A DNA stretch of 10,668 nt, taken from assembly GCA_964292295.1 (NCBI GenBank), contig CAXYVC010000095.1:1-10668 (forward strand). The letters run 5' to 3'. Origin of the DNA: CAXYVC01 sp964292295 (lineage in GTDB: Bacteria > Acidobacteriota > Holophagae > Holophagales > Holophagaceae). How positions within the stretch are numbered: position 1 is the stretch's first letter; every line of letters starts with the position of its first letter. The position numbers and the translations under genes are program-made. This document shows positions 1 through 4,884 of the stretch, piece after piece. The notes under the pieces were generated by a model, which saw only the letters and a program-made list of their open reading frames with translations, was not told the DNA's origin and searched no databases.

Positions 1-98
1 CCAGACAGGGCGGGCGCATCGCCCAGATGAAGGTCAAGCAGGGAGACAACGTCGAAATGCGCCAGCTCCTCTGCCTGATCGAACAGGAAGCCCCATGA
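1..98 (+). CDS. C-terminal end of a biotinyl/lipoyl-domain protein (5' truncated by window)
   Basis: Only the last 31 codons are visible, in the frame starting at base 3 and ending at the TGA at 96-98. The residues GGRIAQMKVKQGDNV followed by LLCLIE match the second half of a biotinyl/lipoyl fold, with the pattern G-x-[IV]-x-x-[MI]-x-V-x-x-G-D-x-V then a final L-x-x-I-E strand. The lysine that would carry biotin or lipoate lies before the window, so carrier function cannot be confirmed. It could be the carrier domain of a carboxylase or decarboxylase, a lipoyl-like domain of an efflux adaptor, or a stand-alone domain. Its stop overlaps the cmk start as ATGA, which suggests translational coupling. 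The strand and frame call is firmer than the function. Confidence 0.55.
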   Translation, partial: RQGGRIAQMKVKQGDNVEMRQLLCLIEQEAP

Positions 99-751
99 CC
101 CGCGCCATCATCGCCCTCGACGGCCCCAGCGGCGTCGGCAAATCCACCACCGCCAAGCGCGTGGCCCAGCAGCTGGGATGGTCCTACCTGGACACCGGCG
201 GCATGTACCGCGCCGCGGCCCTGGCCATGCGCCGCGCCGGCGTGGACCTGGAAGACCGGGAGGCGCTGGAGGCTGCCCTCGCCGGCCTGCACATCGCCCA
301 GCGGGGGACGGCCTTCTTCCTGGACGGGGAGGACGTCTCCGCCGCCATTCGCACCCCGGAGCTGAGCCAGCTCGCCTCGAAGGTGGCCGGGGACGGGCGC
401 ATCCGCGAGGTGCTCGTGGAGCAGCAGCGCGCCATCGGCGCGACGGGCGGCTGGGTGGTGGACGGCCGCGACATCGGCACCGTGGTCTTCCCGGACGCCT
501 GCTGCAAGATCTTCCTCACGGCCAGTCCCGAGGCCCGCGCCAAGCGGCGCCTCACGGAGCTCCGGGCCAAGGGCGCCGAGACCACCCTCGAGGCGGTCCT
601 CGCCGACCAGGCGCAGCGGGACCACGCCGACACCACCCGCGCCGTCGCGCCTCTGCGGAGGGCGGAGGACGCCACGGAGCTCGACTCCAGCAGCATGACG
701 CTGGAGGAGGTGGTGGCCTGGATCGTGAACCACCACCGCAGCCACCGGTAG
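95..751 (+). CDS. cmk: Cytidylate kinase (CMP/dCMP kinase)
   Basis: This cytosolic enzyme phosphorylates CMP and dCMP with ATP in pyrimidine nucleotide metabolism. The 218 residues match the usual bacterial length of about 220-230. The Walker A P-loop GPSGVGKST is at residues 10-18, the TGGMYRA segment typical of Cmk at about 34-40, the RDIGTVVFPDA motif near residues 124-134, and the lid/CMP-binding segment with QRDHADTTRAVAPL near 171-184. The ATG at 95 is chosen because AGGA at 85-88 lies six bases upstream and it overlaps the stop of the preceding gene (ATGA). In many genomes cmk sits beside aroA, ispH or rpsA. Here it follows a biotinyl/lipoyl-domain protein and is followed convergently by a metalloprotease whose stop codon directly abuts its own. 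Confidence 0.96.
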   Translation: MTRAIIALDGPSGVGKSTTAKRVAQQLGWSYLDTGGMYRAAALAMRRAGVDLEDREALEAALAGLHIAQRGTAFFLDGEDVSAAIRTPELSQLASKVAGDGRIREVLVEQQRAIGATGGWVVDGRDIGTVVFPDACCKIFLTASPEARAKRRLTELRAKGAETTLEAVLADQAQRDHADTTRAVAPLRRAEDATELDSSSMTLEEVVAWIVNHHRSHR

Positions 752-1654
752 TCAGCGCAGCACGGCCCCCAGCGCCGCCACGTCCGCCGGCGCCAGCCGG
801 GGCGCCCCCGCTCCGGCGAGGCGGTGCATGATGGCCCCGGGCGCATCCACATGTTCCAGTCCCAGCGCGTGGCCCAGCTCGTGGGCCAGCACGCGCACCA
901 GACCATCCCGATCCAGGACGTGGTAGACCGCGATGCGCTGCTGCCCGTTCTCCCGCACGTACTGCCCCTGGCAGAACTCCTGGCCCAGGCCCTCTCCCAG
1001 CGTGCGGGCCCGGTCCACGTCGAGGTTGAGCCCTGCGGCCAGCTCGTTGACCACGAGGGCCAGTCCCTCCAGGTCCCGCCCGAGGGTCTCCAGCTCCTCC
1101 CGGCGGCGGCGCAGCGCCGTGTCCTGCAGGGCGAGCGCCTGGCGGGTGGCCTCCAGGCGCGGGCGCGCCTCGGCGGAAACGCCCGCCGCCCCGAAGCCCC
1201 GGACCTCGCTGTTGAAGCGTTCCACGTCCGCCCCATGGGCCTCCCGCTCCGCCCGGAAGGCGGCCTGCTTCCCGTCCAGGTCGGCCTTCAGGGCCTCGAA
1301 GCGGGCCCGGGCTTCGTCATAGGAGGCCTTGGCGCCGTCCATGCGCAGGCCCAGGCCCCTCAGGCGGTCCACGGCCTCCTGGCGGTGGTCATAGACCAGG
1401 CGGATGGCGATCTCGCCCCGGGGCTCCAGGCGGAAGAGGAAGCGCCCCGCCGCCTTCTCCCAGAGGGCCGCGGCCTCCCGGGCAGCGGCCTCCACCTCCC
1501 GGAGCTCCAGCCCGAAGCGGGGATCCACCTCGGCCACGCGGTAGCTGCGCGTGGGCGTCCGCCGCTGCTGGTGCCACACCAGGAACGCCGCCGCCAGGAG
1601 TGCGAACAGGAGGACCAGGCGCCACCCGCGATTCCGCCCCAAGGCCCGGCCCAT
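752..1654 (-). CDS. Membrane-anchored matrixin-like zinc metalloprotease with coiled-coil region
   Basis: The 300-residue protein has a short basic N-terminus, one hydrophobic segment at residues 11-27 (signal anchor, predicted extracytoplasmic domain), a conserved-looking block at 38-95 (AEVDPRFG then IAIRLVYDHRQ), a charged Ala/Glu/Arg-rich stretch at about 100-205 that looks like coiled coil, and a zinc site HELGHALGLEH at 258-268 fitting HExxHxxGxxH. A following AIMH (Met276) can serve as the Met-turn of metzincins. The family assignment (matrixin-like, M10/COG5549 type) is inference from these motifs; the substrate is unknown. The start at 1654 is preferred over the upstream ATGs at 1702 and 1696: GGAGG lies four bases upstream of 1654, and the longer start would lie inside the hairpin at 1699-1728. 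The gene follows hsp20 on the same strand and ends tail to tail with cmk. Confidence 0.8.
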   Translation of the reverse strand: MGRALGRNRGWRLVLLFALLAAAFLVWHQQRRTPTRSYRVAEVDPRFGLELREVEAAAREAAALWEKAAGRFLFRLEPRGEIAIRLVYDHRQEAVDRLRGLGLRMDGAKASYDEARARFEALKADLDGKQAAFRAEREAHGADVERFNSEVRGFGAAGVSAEARPRLEATRQALALQDTALRRRREELETLGRDLEGLALVVNELAAGLNLDVDRARTLGEGLGQEFCQGQYVRENGQQRIAVYHVLDRDGLVRVLAHELGHALGLEHVDAPGAIMHRLAGAGAPRLAPADVAALGAVLR

Positions 1655-1698
1655 GTCCCCTCCGCTCCTGGGGCAGGATGCCAGGGTCCCCTGCATGG

Positions 1699-1728
1699 GC
1701 AAAGCGCCCCGAGGCAGGGGCGCTTTGC
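1699..1728 (-). terminator. Perfect 12-bp hairpin, probable terminator of hsp20
   Basis: GCAAAGCGCCCC at 1699-1710 and its exact reverse complement GGGGCGCTTTGC at 1717-1728 flank a six-base loop. It lies about 50 bases after the hsp20 stop and before the protease start. No long T run follows on either strand, although the 3' arm itself carries TTT when read on the minus strand. Termination is therefore likely but not certain; it may also be an RNA-stabilising 3' hairpin. Part of the transcription of the downstream protease gene may pass through it. Confidence 0.7.
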
Positions 1729-1778
1729 GGGTGGGAAGGGGCCTGCCGCCCGCGGGGGAGCGGTTGCGGCCTCCGGGT

Positions 1779-2231
1779 TCAGTGGCTGATGGTGATGCGC
1801 CGGGGCTGGACCTCGGGCACCTTGGGCACGGTGACCTTCAGGACGCCGTCCTTCAACTCGGCCTTCACGCTCCCGGCATCGATGCCTTCGGGCAGGTTGA
1901 AGGTGCGGCAGAAGGCACCGAAGGAGCGCTCGGCGATGAAGAGGTTCTCACCCTCCTGCCGGGCTTCCGCTTCCCGCTTCCCTGAGATGCTCAGGCGGCT
2001 TCCCGTGAGGTTGATGTCCAGGTCCTCCTGGCGGATGCCCGGCAGATCGGCGGTGAACACATAGCCCTCCTTTGTCTCCTTGATGTCGAAGGAGGGGAGG
2101 AAGGTCGCGCCGTCGCCCTGCAGGCCTTCGTCACGGAAGGGATCCCAGCGCATGAGGCCGCGCATCAGGGAGAAGGGCTCGAAGGCCGCCCCGAGGACGG
2201 GCACACGGGTTTCGCGTCGAACCAGGTTCAT
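1779..2231 (-). CDS. Hsp20/alpha-crystallin family small heat-shock protein
   Basis: This is an ATP-independent holdase chaperone of the cytoplasm that binds unfolding proteins and forms oligomers. The protein has 150 residues, a normal size. The N-terminal arm (1-44) contains the MRWDPFRDE segment common in bacterial Hsp20s. The alpha-crystallin domain runs from about 45 to 140, with the hallmark A-x-x-x-D-G-V-L at 124-131 and TVPK just after. The C-terminal I-x-I oligomerisation motif is ITI at 146-148. The ATG at 2231 is chosen over upstream in-frame starts because AAAGGAGGA stands a few bases before it and the longer version would run through the promoter region. The gene has its own upstream region with a TTGACA box and ends at a perfect hairpin. 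Confidence 0.95.
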   Translation of the reverse strand: MNLVRRETRVPVLGAAFEPFSLMRGLMRWDPFRDEGLQGDGATFLPSFDIKETKEGYVFTADLPGIRQEDLDINLTGSRLSISGKREAEARQEGENLFIAERSFGAFCRTFNLPEGIDAGSVKAELKDGVLKVTVPKVPEVQPRRITISH

Positions 2232-2288
2232 GGGGTCCTCCTTTCCCGGAAGGGAGCCGGATCGAGACCAGCTCTTCTTTGCGAAGAA

Positions 2289-2317
2289 AATTTGCGCCAA
2301 TAAGGCTCACGTGTCAA
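2289..2317 (-). promoter_or_regulatory. Candidate promoter of hsp20, with a small inverted repeat just downstream
   Basis: On the minus strand a perfect TTGACA (plus-strand 2312-2317) is followed after 17 bases by CAAATT (2289-2294), which matches TATAAT at three of six positions. Immediately downstream is the inverted repeat TTCTT-CGCA-AAGAA (2275-2288). It is not the CIRCE operator sequence, and I see no good sigma-32 -10 box. A housekeeping-type promoter with a possible operator or 5' hairpin is the simplest reading. The weak -10 keeps confidence moderate. Confidence 0.45.
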
Positions 2318-2345
2318 GCCCCCATTTCCGGTTGCCCCAGGGCCC

Positions 2346-2370
2346 AAAAAAACCGGGCCGCAGCCCGGTT
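2346..2370 (-). terminator. Rho-independent terminator of the mogA-family gene
   Basis: AACCGGGC (2351-2358) and GCCCGGTT (2363-2370) form a perfect 8-bp stem with a four-base loop. Read on the minus strand the 3' arm runs into seven consecutive T residues (A2346-A2352 on the plus strand). It lies about 22 bases after the stop of the MogA-family gene and before the hsp20 promoter, so it separates the two transcription units. It is the most canonical terminator in the window. Confidence 0.88.
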
Positions 2371-2392
2371 CTCCTTCCCACCCCGGCGGGGT

Positions 2393-2902
2393 TCAACCCG
2401 CCGTTTCCCGAAGACCCATGCGTGGATGCCCCAGGTGCGCCAGGCCGTCCAGGACGGCGGGAAGCACCGCCTCCAGACAGGGCCGCACGGCCTCGGGGCG
2501 CCCAGGCAGGTTCACCACGAAGCTCCGGTTGCGGATGCCGGCGATCTGGCGGCTGAGGATCGCCGTGGGCACCGTCGCGACGGAAACGGCTCGCATGCGC
2601 TCCCCGAAGCCCGGCAGCAGGCGGTGGCACACCGCCTCGGTGGCCTCGGGCGTGCAGTCCCGCGGCGCGGGCCCCGTGCCCCCGGTGCTGAGCACCAGGG
2701 CGCAGGCCTCATCCTCGCAGAGCGCCACCAGGGCCGCCTCGATGCGCGACTGCTCGTCGGGCACCCGCCACGCCACGGCCTCCCAGGGCGAAGCCAGCGC
2801 CGCCTCCAGCACCCTCCGGACCTCGGGCCCGCCCCGGTCCTCGTAGACGCCGGCACACACGCGGTCCGACACGGTGAGGATGCCGATGCGGAGGGGCTCC
2901 AT
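2393..2902 (-). CDS. mogA: MogA/MoaB-family molybdopterin adenylyltransferase
   Basis: The protein belongs to the MogA/MoaB fold, which in molybdenum cofactor synthesis adenylylates molybdopterin before molybdate insertion. It has 169 residues. An N-terminal strand GILTVSDR (7-14) is typical of the family, as are the binding signature STGGTGPAPRDCTPEA at 72-87, the PGFGERMR segment at 97-104 and NLPGRPEAV at 131-139. MogA and MoaB cannot be separated safely by eye; the length and the DR start block would fit either. The ATG at 2902 is chosen because TGGAGA (minus strand) sits about six bases upstream; longer starts run through the hairpin at 2921-2945. No other molybdenum cofactor gene is in the window. 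It lies downstream of tig beyond two terminator-like hairpins, so it needs read-through or a promoter inside the tig 3' end. Confidence 0.85.
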   Translation of the reverse strand: MEPLRIGILTVSDRVCAGVYEDRGGPEVRRVLEAALASPWEAVAWRVPDEQSRIEAALVALCEDEACALVLSTGGTGPAPRDCTPEATEAVCHRLLPGFGERMRAVSVATVPTAILSRQIAGIRNRSFVVNLPGRPEAVRPCLEAVLPAVLDGLAHLGHPRMGLRETAG

Positions 2903-2920
2903 GGGCGTCTCCAGATGCGA

Positions 2921-2945
2921 AAGGGGGCGCCGAAGCGCCTCCCCC
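2921..2945 (-). terminator. Second terminator-like hairpin between tig and mogA (imperfect copy)
   Basis: GGGGGCGC (2923-2930), loop CGAA, then GCGCC-T-CC(CCC) from 2935 forms an interrupted stem. On the minus strand the loop reads TTCG closed by C and G. The 19 bases at 2921-2939 are identical to 2953-2971, so this is a tandem copy of the neighbouring hairpin, altered by one extra T in the right arm. It ends about eight bases before the ribosome binding site of the MogA-family gene, and could be a back-up terminator or a leader hairpin. Confidence 0.6.
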
Positions 2946-2952
2946 ATGCAAG

Positions 2953-2974
2953 AAGGGGGCGCCGAAGCGCCCCC
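2953..2974 (-). terminator. Terminator hairpin of tig
   Basis: GGGGGCGC (2955-2962) and GCGCCCCC (2967-2974) form a perfect 8-bp GC stem with loop CGAA, read on the minus strand as the very stable C(TTCG)G tetraloop. It begins seven bases after the tig stop codon. On the minus strand it is followed by TTCTTGC, a weak T tract. Its position and stability support termination of tig. Confidence 0.75.
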
Positions 2975-2981
2975 GGGCTGA

Positions 2982-4595
2982 TCACTTCTTGGCCGCGGCC
3001 TTCTTCGGCTTCTCGCCGTCCCCGGCGGGCTCGGCGGGCTTCTTGGCCGCCTTCTTGGGCTTCTCTTCGCCCTCGGCCTCGGCCTTCTTGGCGACCTTCT
3101 TGGGTTTCTCCTCGCCCTCGGGCTCGGCCTTCTTGGTGGCCTTCTTGGGCTTCTCCTCCGCTTCGGGCGCCTCGGAGGCCTCCTCGGCGGGCTTCACCGC
3201 GTCGGGCTGGCCGCCCTCCTGGGCCTCCAGCTCGCCGCCCTCCAGGCCGCCGGCGTCGTAGCGCGCCTGGGCCAGGCCCTGCTCGCGCTTGCGCTCCACT
3301 TCCAGCAGCTTCACGAAGGCCTCGCGGTCCAGCACCTCCTCGGTGACCTGGGCGGTGGCCAGCAGCTTCTCGAAGATCTTGTCGGTGCGGATGCGCCCCT
3401 TGATCTCCACCGTGGCGCCCCGCTGCTCGAGGTCCTTGCGGAAGGCCTCGAAGGGCTGCTGCACCTTGTGCTCTTCCATGAGGGAGCGGATCTCCTGGTC
3501 GATCTCCTCCTCGGAGACCTGGATGTCCTCGGCGTTGCCGATGGCCTGGAGCAGGTAGCCGCTGCGCACGGCGCGCTCGGCCTCGGAGAGGCGGCTCTGG
3601 CGGTAGGCGCCCCAGTTGACCTTGCGCACGTCCACGCCCTGGCGGGCCATGTGGCTGGCGAACTCGTTGCAGTAGTCGTCGAGCTGCAGGGCCACCATGC
3701 TGGCGGGCACCTCGAAGGGCGCCGCTTCCAGGACCGCGTCCAGCAGGGAACCCTGCAGGCGCACGAGGGCGTCGCGCTCGGCGGCCTCCTCCAGGTCCTT
3801 GCGCAGAGAGGCCTTCAGGGCGGCCAGGTCGGCGAAGTCGCCCATGTCCTTGGCGAACTCGTCGCTCACCTCGGGGATCTCGCGGCTGCGCAGATCCTTC
3901 AGGCGCACCTCGTAGTGCACCTTCTTGCCGGCCATGGCGCGGTTGGCGTCGCCCTCGGGGATGGTGAGGTCGAAGGAACGGCTCTCCTCCACGCGAAGGC
4001 CCAGCAGCTCCTTGTCGAAGGGCCGCTCGGCGCTGATCTGCACCACCTGGTCCTTGTAGTCCACGGCCTTCATGCCCTGGGGCTTCACCTTCACGTCGAA
4101 GGTGGCGTAGTGGCCCTCGGCGGCGGCCTCCTCCACGGGCTGGAAGCGGGCGGCCTGCTGGCGGAGGTTCTCCAGGTGCTCCTCCACGGCGGCGTCGTCG
4201 ATCAGGCGCTTGCGCTTCACCAGGCTCAGCCCCTTGTAGTCGGGCAGCTGCACCTCGGGCGCCACGTCGTAGTGGGCACGCAGCTTCGCGTCCTGGCCGT
4301 CCTTCAGCTCCGCGGGCTCCAGGGCGGGCTGGCTCACGGGCTGGGTGCCCGCGGCCTGGGCGGCGGCGAAGAAGTGGCGCTTGACCAGCGCCTCGGCCAC
4401 CTCGGCCTGGATCTCCCGGTCGTAGCGGGAGATCAGCACGTCCTTGGGGGCCTTCCCAGGGCGGAAACCGGGGATCTTCACCTTGGGCGCGAGGCGGGCG
4501 ATCACCTCCCCGAACGCCGCGCTCACCTCCGAGGCCGGGACCGTGACTTCGATGGACTTGCGGGTGGGGCTGTGGTGGGTGAGGTTGACCTGCAT
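2982..4595 (-). CDS. tig: Trigger factor (ribosome-associated chaperone/PPIase) with Lys-rich C-terminal tail
   Basis: Trigger factor binds near the ribosome exit tunnel, shields nascent chains and has prolyl isomerase activity. The ribosome-docking signature GFRPGKAP is at residues 43-50, the same positions as in E. coli. The N-domain covers about 1-145, the FKBP-like PPIase domain about 150-245 (YATFDVKVKPQG through VHYEVRLKDL), and the helical C-domain about 250-445. Total length is 537 residues, about 100 more than the usual 430-450. The excess is a tail from about 449: an acidic linker, then four copies of an EKPKK-x-x-KK unit from about 481 to the end. The ATG at 4595 follows AGGAG by five bases; longer in-frame starts read through the tRNA-Leu gene and are rejected. 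It lies 35 bases downstream of tRNA-Leu, probably on the same transcript. Confidence 0.96.
   Translation of the reverse strand: MQVNLTHHSPTRKSIEVTVPASEVSAAFGEVIARLAPKVKIPGFRPGKAPKDVLISRYDREIQAEVAEALVKRHFFAAAQAAGTQPVSQPALEPAELKDGQDAKLRAHYDVAPEVQLPDYKGLSLVKRKRLIDDAAVEEHLENLRQQAARFQPVEEAAAEGHYATFDVKVKPQGMKAVDYKDQVVQISAERPFDKELLGLRVEESRSFDLTIPEGDANRAMAGKKVHYEVRLKDLRSREIPEVSDEFAKDMGDFADLAALKASLRKDLEEAAERDALVRLQGSLLDAVLEAAPFEVPASMVALQLDDYCNEFASHMARQGVDVRKVNWGAYRQSRLSEAERAVRSGYLLQAIGNAEDIQVSEEEIDQEIRSLMEEHKVQQPFEAFRKDLEQRGATVEIKGRIRTDKIFEKLLATAQVTEEVLDREAFVKLLEVERKREQGLAQARYDAGGLEGGELEAQEGGQPDAVKPAEEASEAPEAEEKPKKATKKAEPEGEEKPKKVAKKAEAEGEEKPKKAAKKPAEPAGDGEKPKKAAAKK
3001..3156 (-). repeat. Degenerate 45-bp tandem repeat encoding the trigger-factor tail
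   Basis: Units begin with ttcttgggcttctc or a close variant at 3052, 3097 and 3142 (45-bp spacing), with a more divergent 51-bp unit at 3001-3051. Each 45-bp unit encodes 15 residues of the form EEKPKK-x-x-KKAE-x-EG. The period is a multiple of three, so gain or loss of a unit keeps the reading frame. Copy number may therefore vary between strains. Confidence 0.8.
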
Positions 4596-4600
4596 GGGAA

Positions 4601-4630
4601 CTCCTGGGGAGGCTTTGGGTTGCCAGGGAG
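4601..4630 (-). promoter_or_regulatory. Possible hairpin sequestering the tig ribosome binding site
   Basis: On the minus strand CTCCCTGG (4630-4623), directly after the last base of tRNA-Leu, can pair with CCAGGAG (4607-4601), which contains the AGGAG Shine-Dalgarno sequence of tig. The pairing is seven base pairs with a single bulged C and a 15-base loop. Because the left arm is the tRNA 3' trailer, tRNA processing could change access to the site. This is inference from complementarity only. Confidence 0.3.
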
Positions 4631-4712
4631 TGCGAATGGCGGGACTCGAACCCGCACGGCGTGGGCCGCTGGAACCTAAATCCAGTGCGTCTACCAGTTC
4701 CGCCACATTCGC
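4631..4712 (-). tRNA. tRNA-Leu (anticodon UAG)
   Basis: On the minus strand the acceptor arm GCGAATG (4712-4706) pairs with CATTCGC (4638-4632), followed by discriminator A. The anticodon stem-loop is CTGGA-TTTAGGT-TCCAG with anticodon TAG (plus-strand 4676-4678), reading CUA and other CUN leucine codons. The D arm contains GGTAGACG, the long class II variable arm is CGGC-CCAC-GCCG, and the T arm is GCGGG-TTCGAGT-CCCGC. The 3' CCA is not encoded (the next bases are CTC). It lies between tRNA-Arg and tig. Confidence 0.96.
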
Positions 4713-4729
4713 CCAAGTTGTCGTTCTCG

Positions 4730-4806
4730 TGGTGCGCCCGGAGCGACTCGAACGCCCGACCCTCAGGTTCGAAGCCTGATGCTCTATCCAGCTGAGCTAC
4801 GGGCGC
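4730..4806 (-). tRNA. tRNA-Arg (anticodon UCG)
   Basis: On the minus strand GCGCCCG (4806-4800) pairs with CGGGCGC (4740-4734), followed by A and an encoded CCA (4732-4730). The anticodon stem-loop TCAGG-CTTCGAA-CCTGA carries TCG, reading CGA and probably other CGN codons. The D arm GCTC-AGCTGGATA-GAGC and a T arm with the loop TTCGAGT are intact. It is 77 bases long including CCA, and is probably the first gene of the tRNA-Arg, tRNA-Leu, tig transcript. Confidence 0.96.
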
Positions 4807-4819
4807 ACACGAATCACCG

Positions 4820-4848
4820 ATTCTACCCGGCTTTTCGGCCCGATCGAG
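4820..4848 (-). promoter_or_regulatory. Candidate promoter for the tRNA-Arg/tRNA-Leu/tig unit
   Basis: On the minus strand TAGAAT (4825-4820), matching five of six bases of TATAAT, lies about 14 bases before the tRNA-Arg 5' end, a sensible distance for a tRNA transcript. No good -35 box is visible: at 17-base spacing the hexamer is CTCGAT, at 16-base spacing TCGATC. The -10 call is plausible; the upstream part is weak. Confidence 0.42.
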
Positions 4849-4849
4849 C

Positions 4850-4871
4850 CTTCCCTCCGGCGAAGGGGAAG
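4850..4871 (-). terminator. Weak hairpin after the ADA-family gene
   Basis: CTTCCC (4850-4855) and GGGAAG (4866-4871) can form a 6-bp stem with a ten-base loop, starting about 14 bases after the stop of the deaminase-family gene on the minus strand. No T tract follows. It could end the deaminase transcript before the tRNA promoter, but the evidence is slight. Confidence 0.3.
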
Positions 4872-4884
4872 TCTGAAGGCCAAG

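Noticed and set aside
1655..1702. Longer start for the metalloprotease at 1702 or 1696
   Set aside because: These starts lie in or beside the perfect hairpin at 1699-1728 and would put 16 extra residues before the membrane anchor; the ATG at 1654 has GGAGG just upstream.
2275..2288. Inverted repeat upstream of hsp20 considered as a CIRCE (HrcA) operator
   Set aside because: CIRCE has nine-base arms TTAGCACTC/GAGTGCTAA with a nine-base spacer; this repeat has five-base arms and a different sequence.
2232..2300. N-terminal extension of Hsp20 to 2300
   Set aside because: It would cover the proposed -10 box and leader, and the ATG at 2231 has a strong AAAGGAGGA ribosome binding site.
3001..3156. 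The 45-bp repeats considered as a CRISPR-like or mobile repeat array
   Set aside because: The units are in frame inside tig, have no spacers, and encode a regular Lys-rich peptide repeat, so they are a protein repeat.
3468..4679. A 403-codon plus-strand open frame antisense to tig
   Set aside because: Its Leu/Gly/His/Val repeat-like composition is the mirror of the tig codon usage; no ribosome binding site or domain supports it.
4596..4706. N-terminal extension of trigger factor to a start at 4706
   Set aside because: The added 37 residues are a translation of the tRNA-Leu gene and leader. The ATG at 4595 has AGGAG five bases upstream and places the ribosome-docking motif at residues 43-50 as in E. 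coli.
2512..4716. A 734-codon minus-strand open frame overlapping tig and the mogA-family gene in another frame
   Set aside because: It runs through tRNA-Leu and two terminator hairpins and translates to low-complexity Arg/Gly/Pro-rich sequence, whereas the tig frame shows a complete trigger factor.
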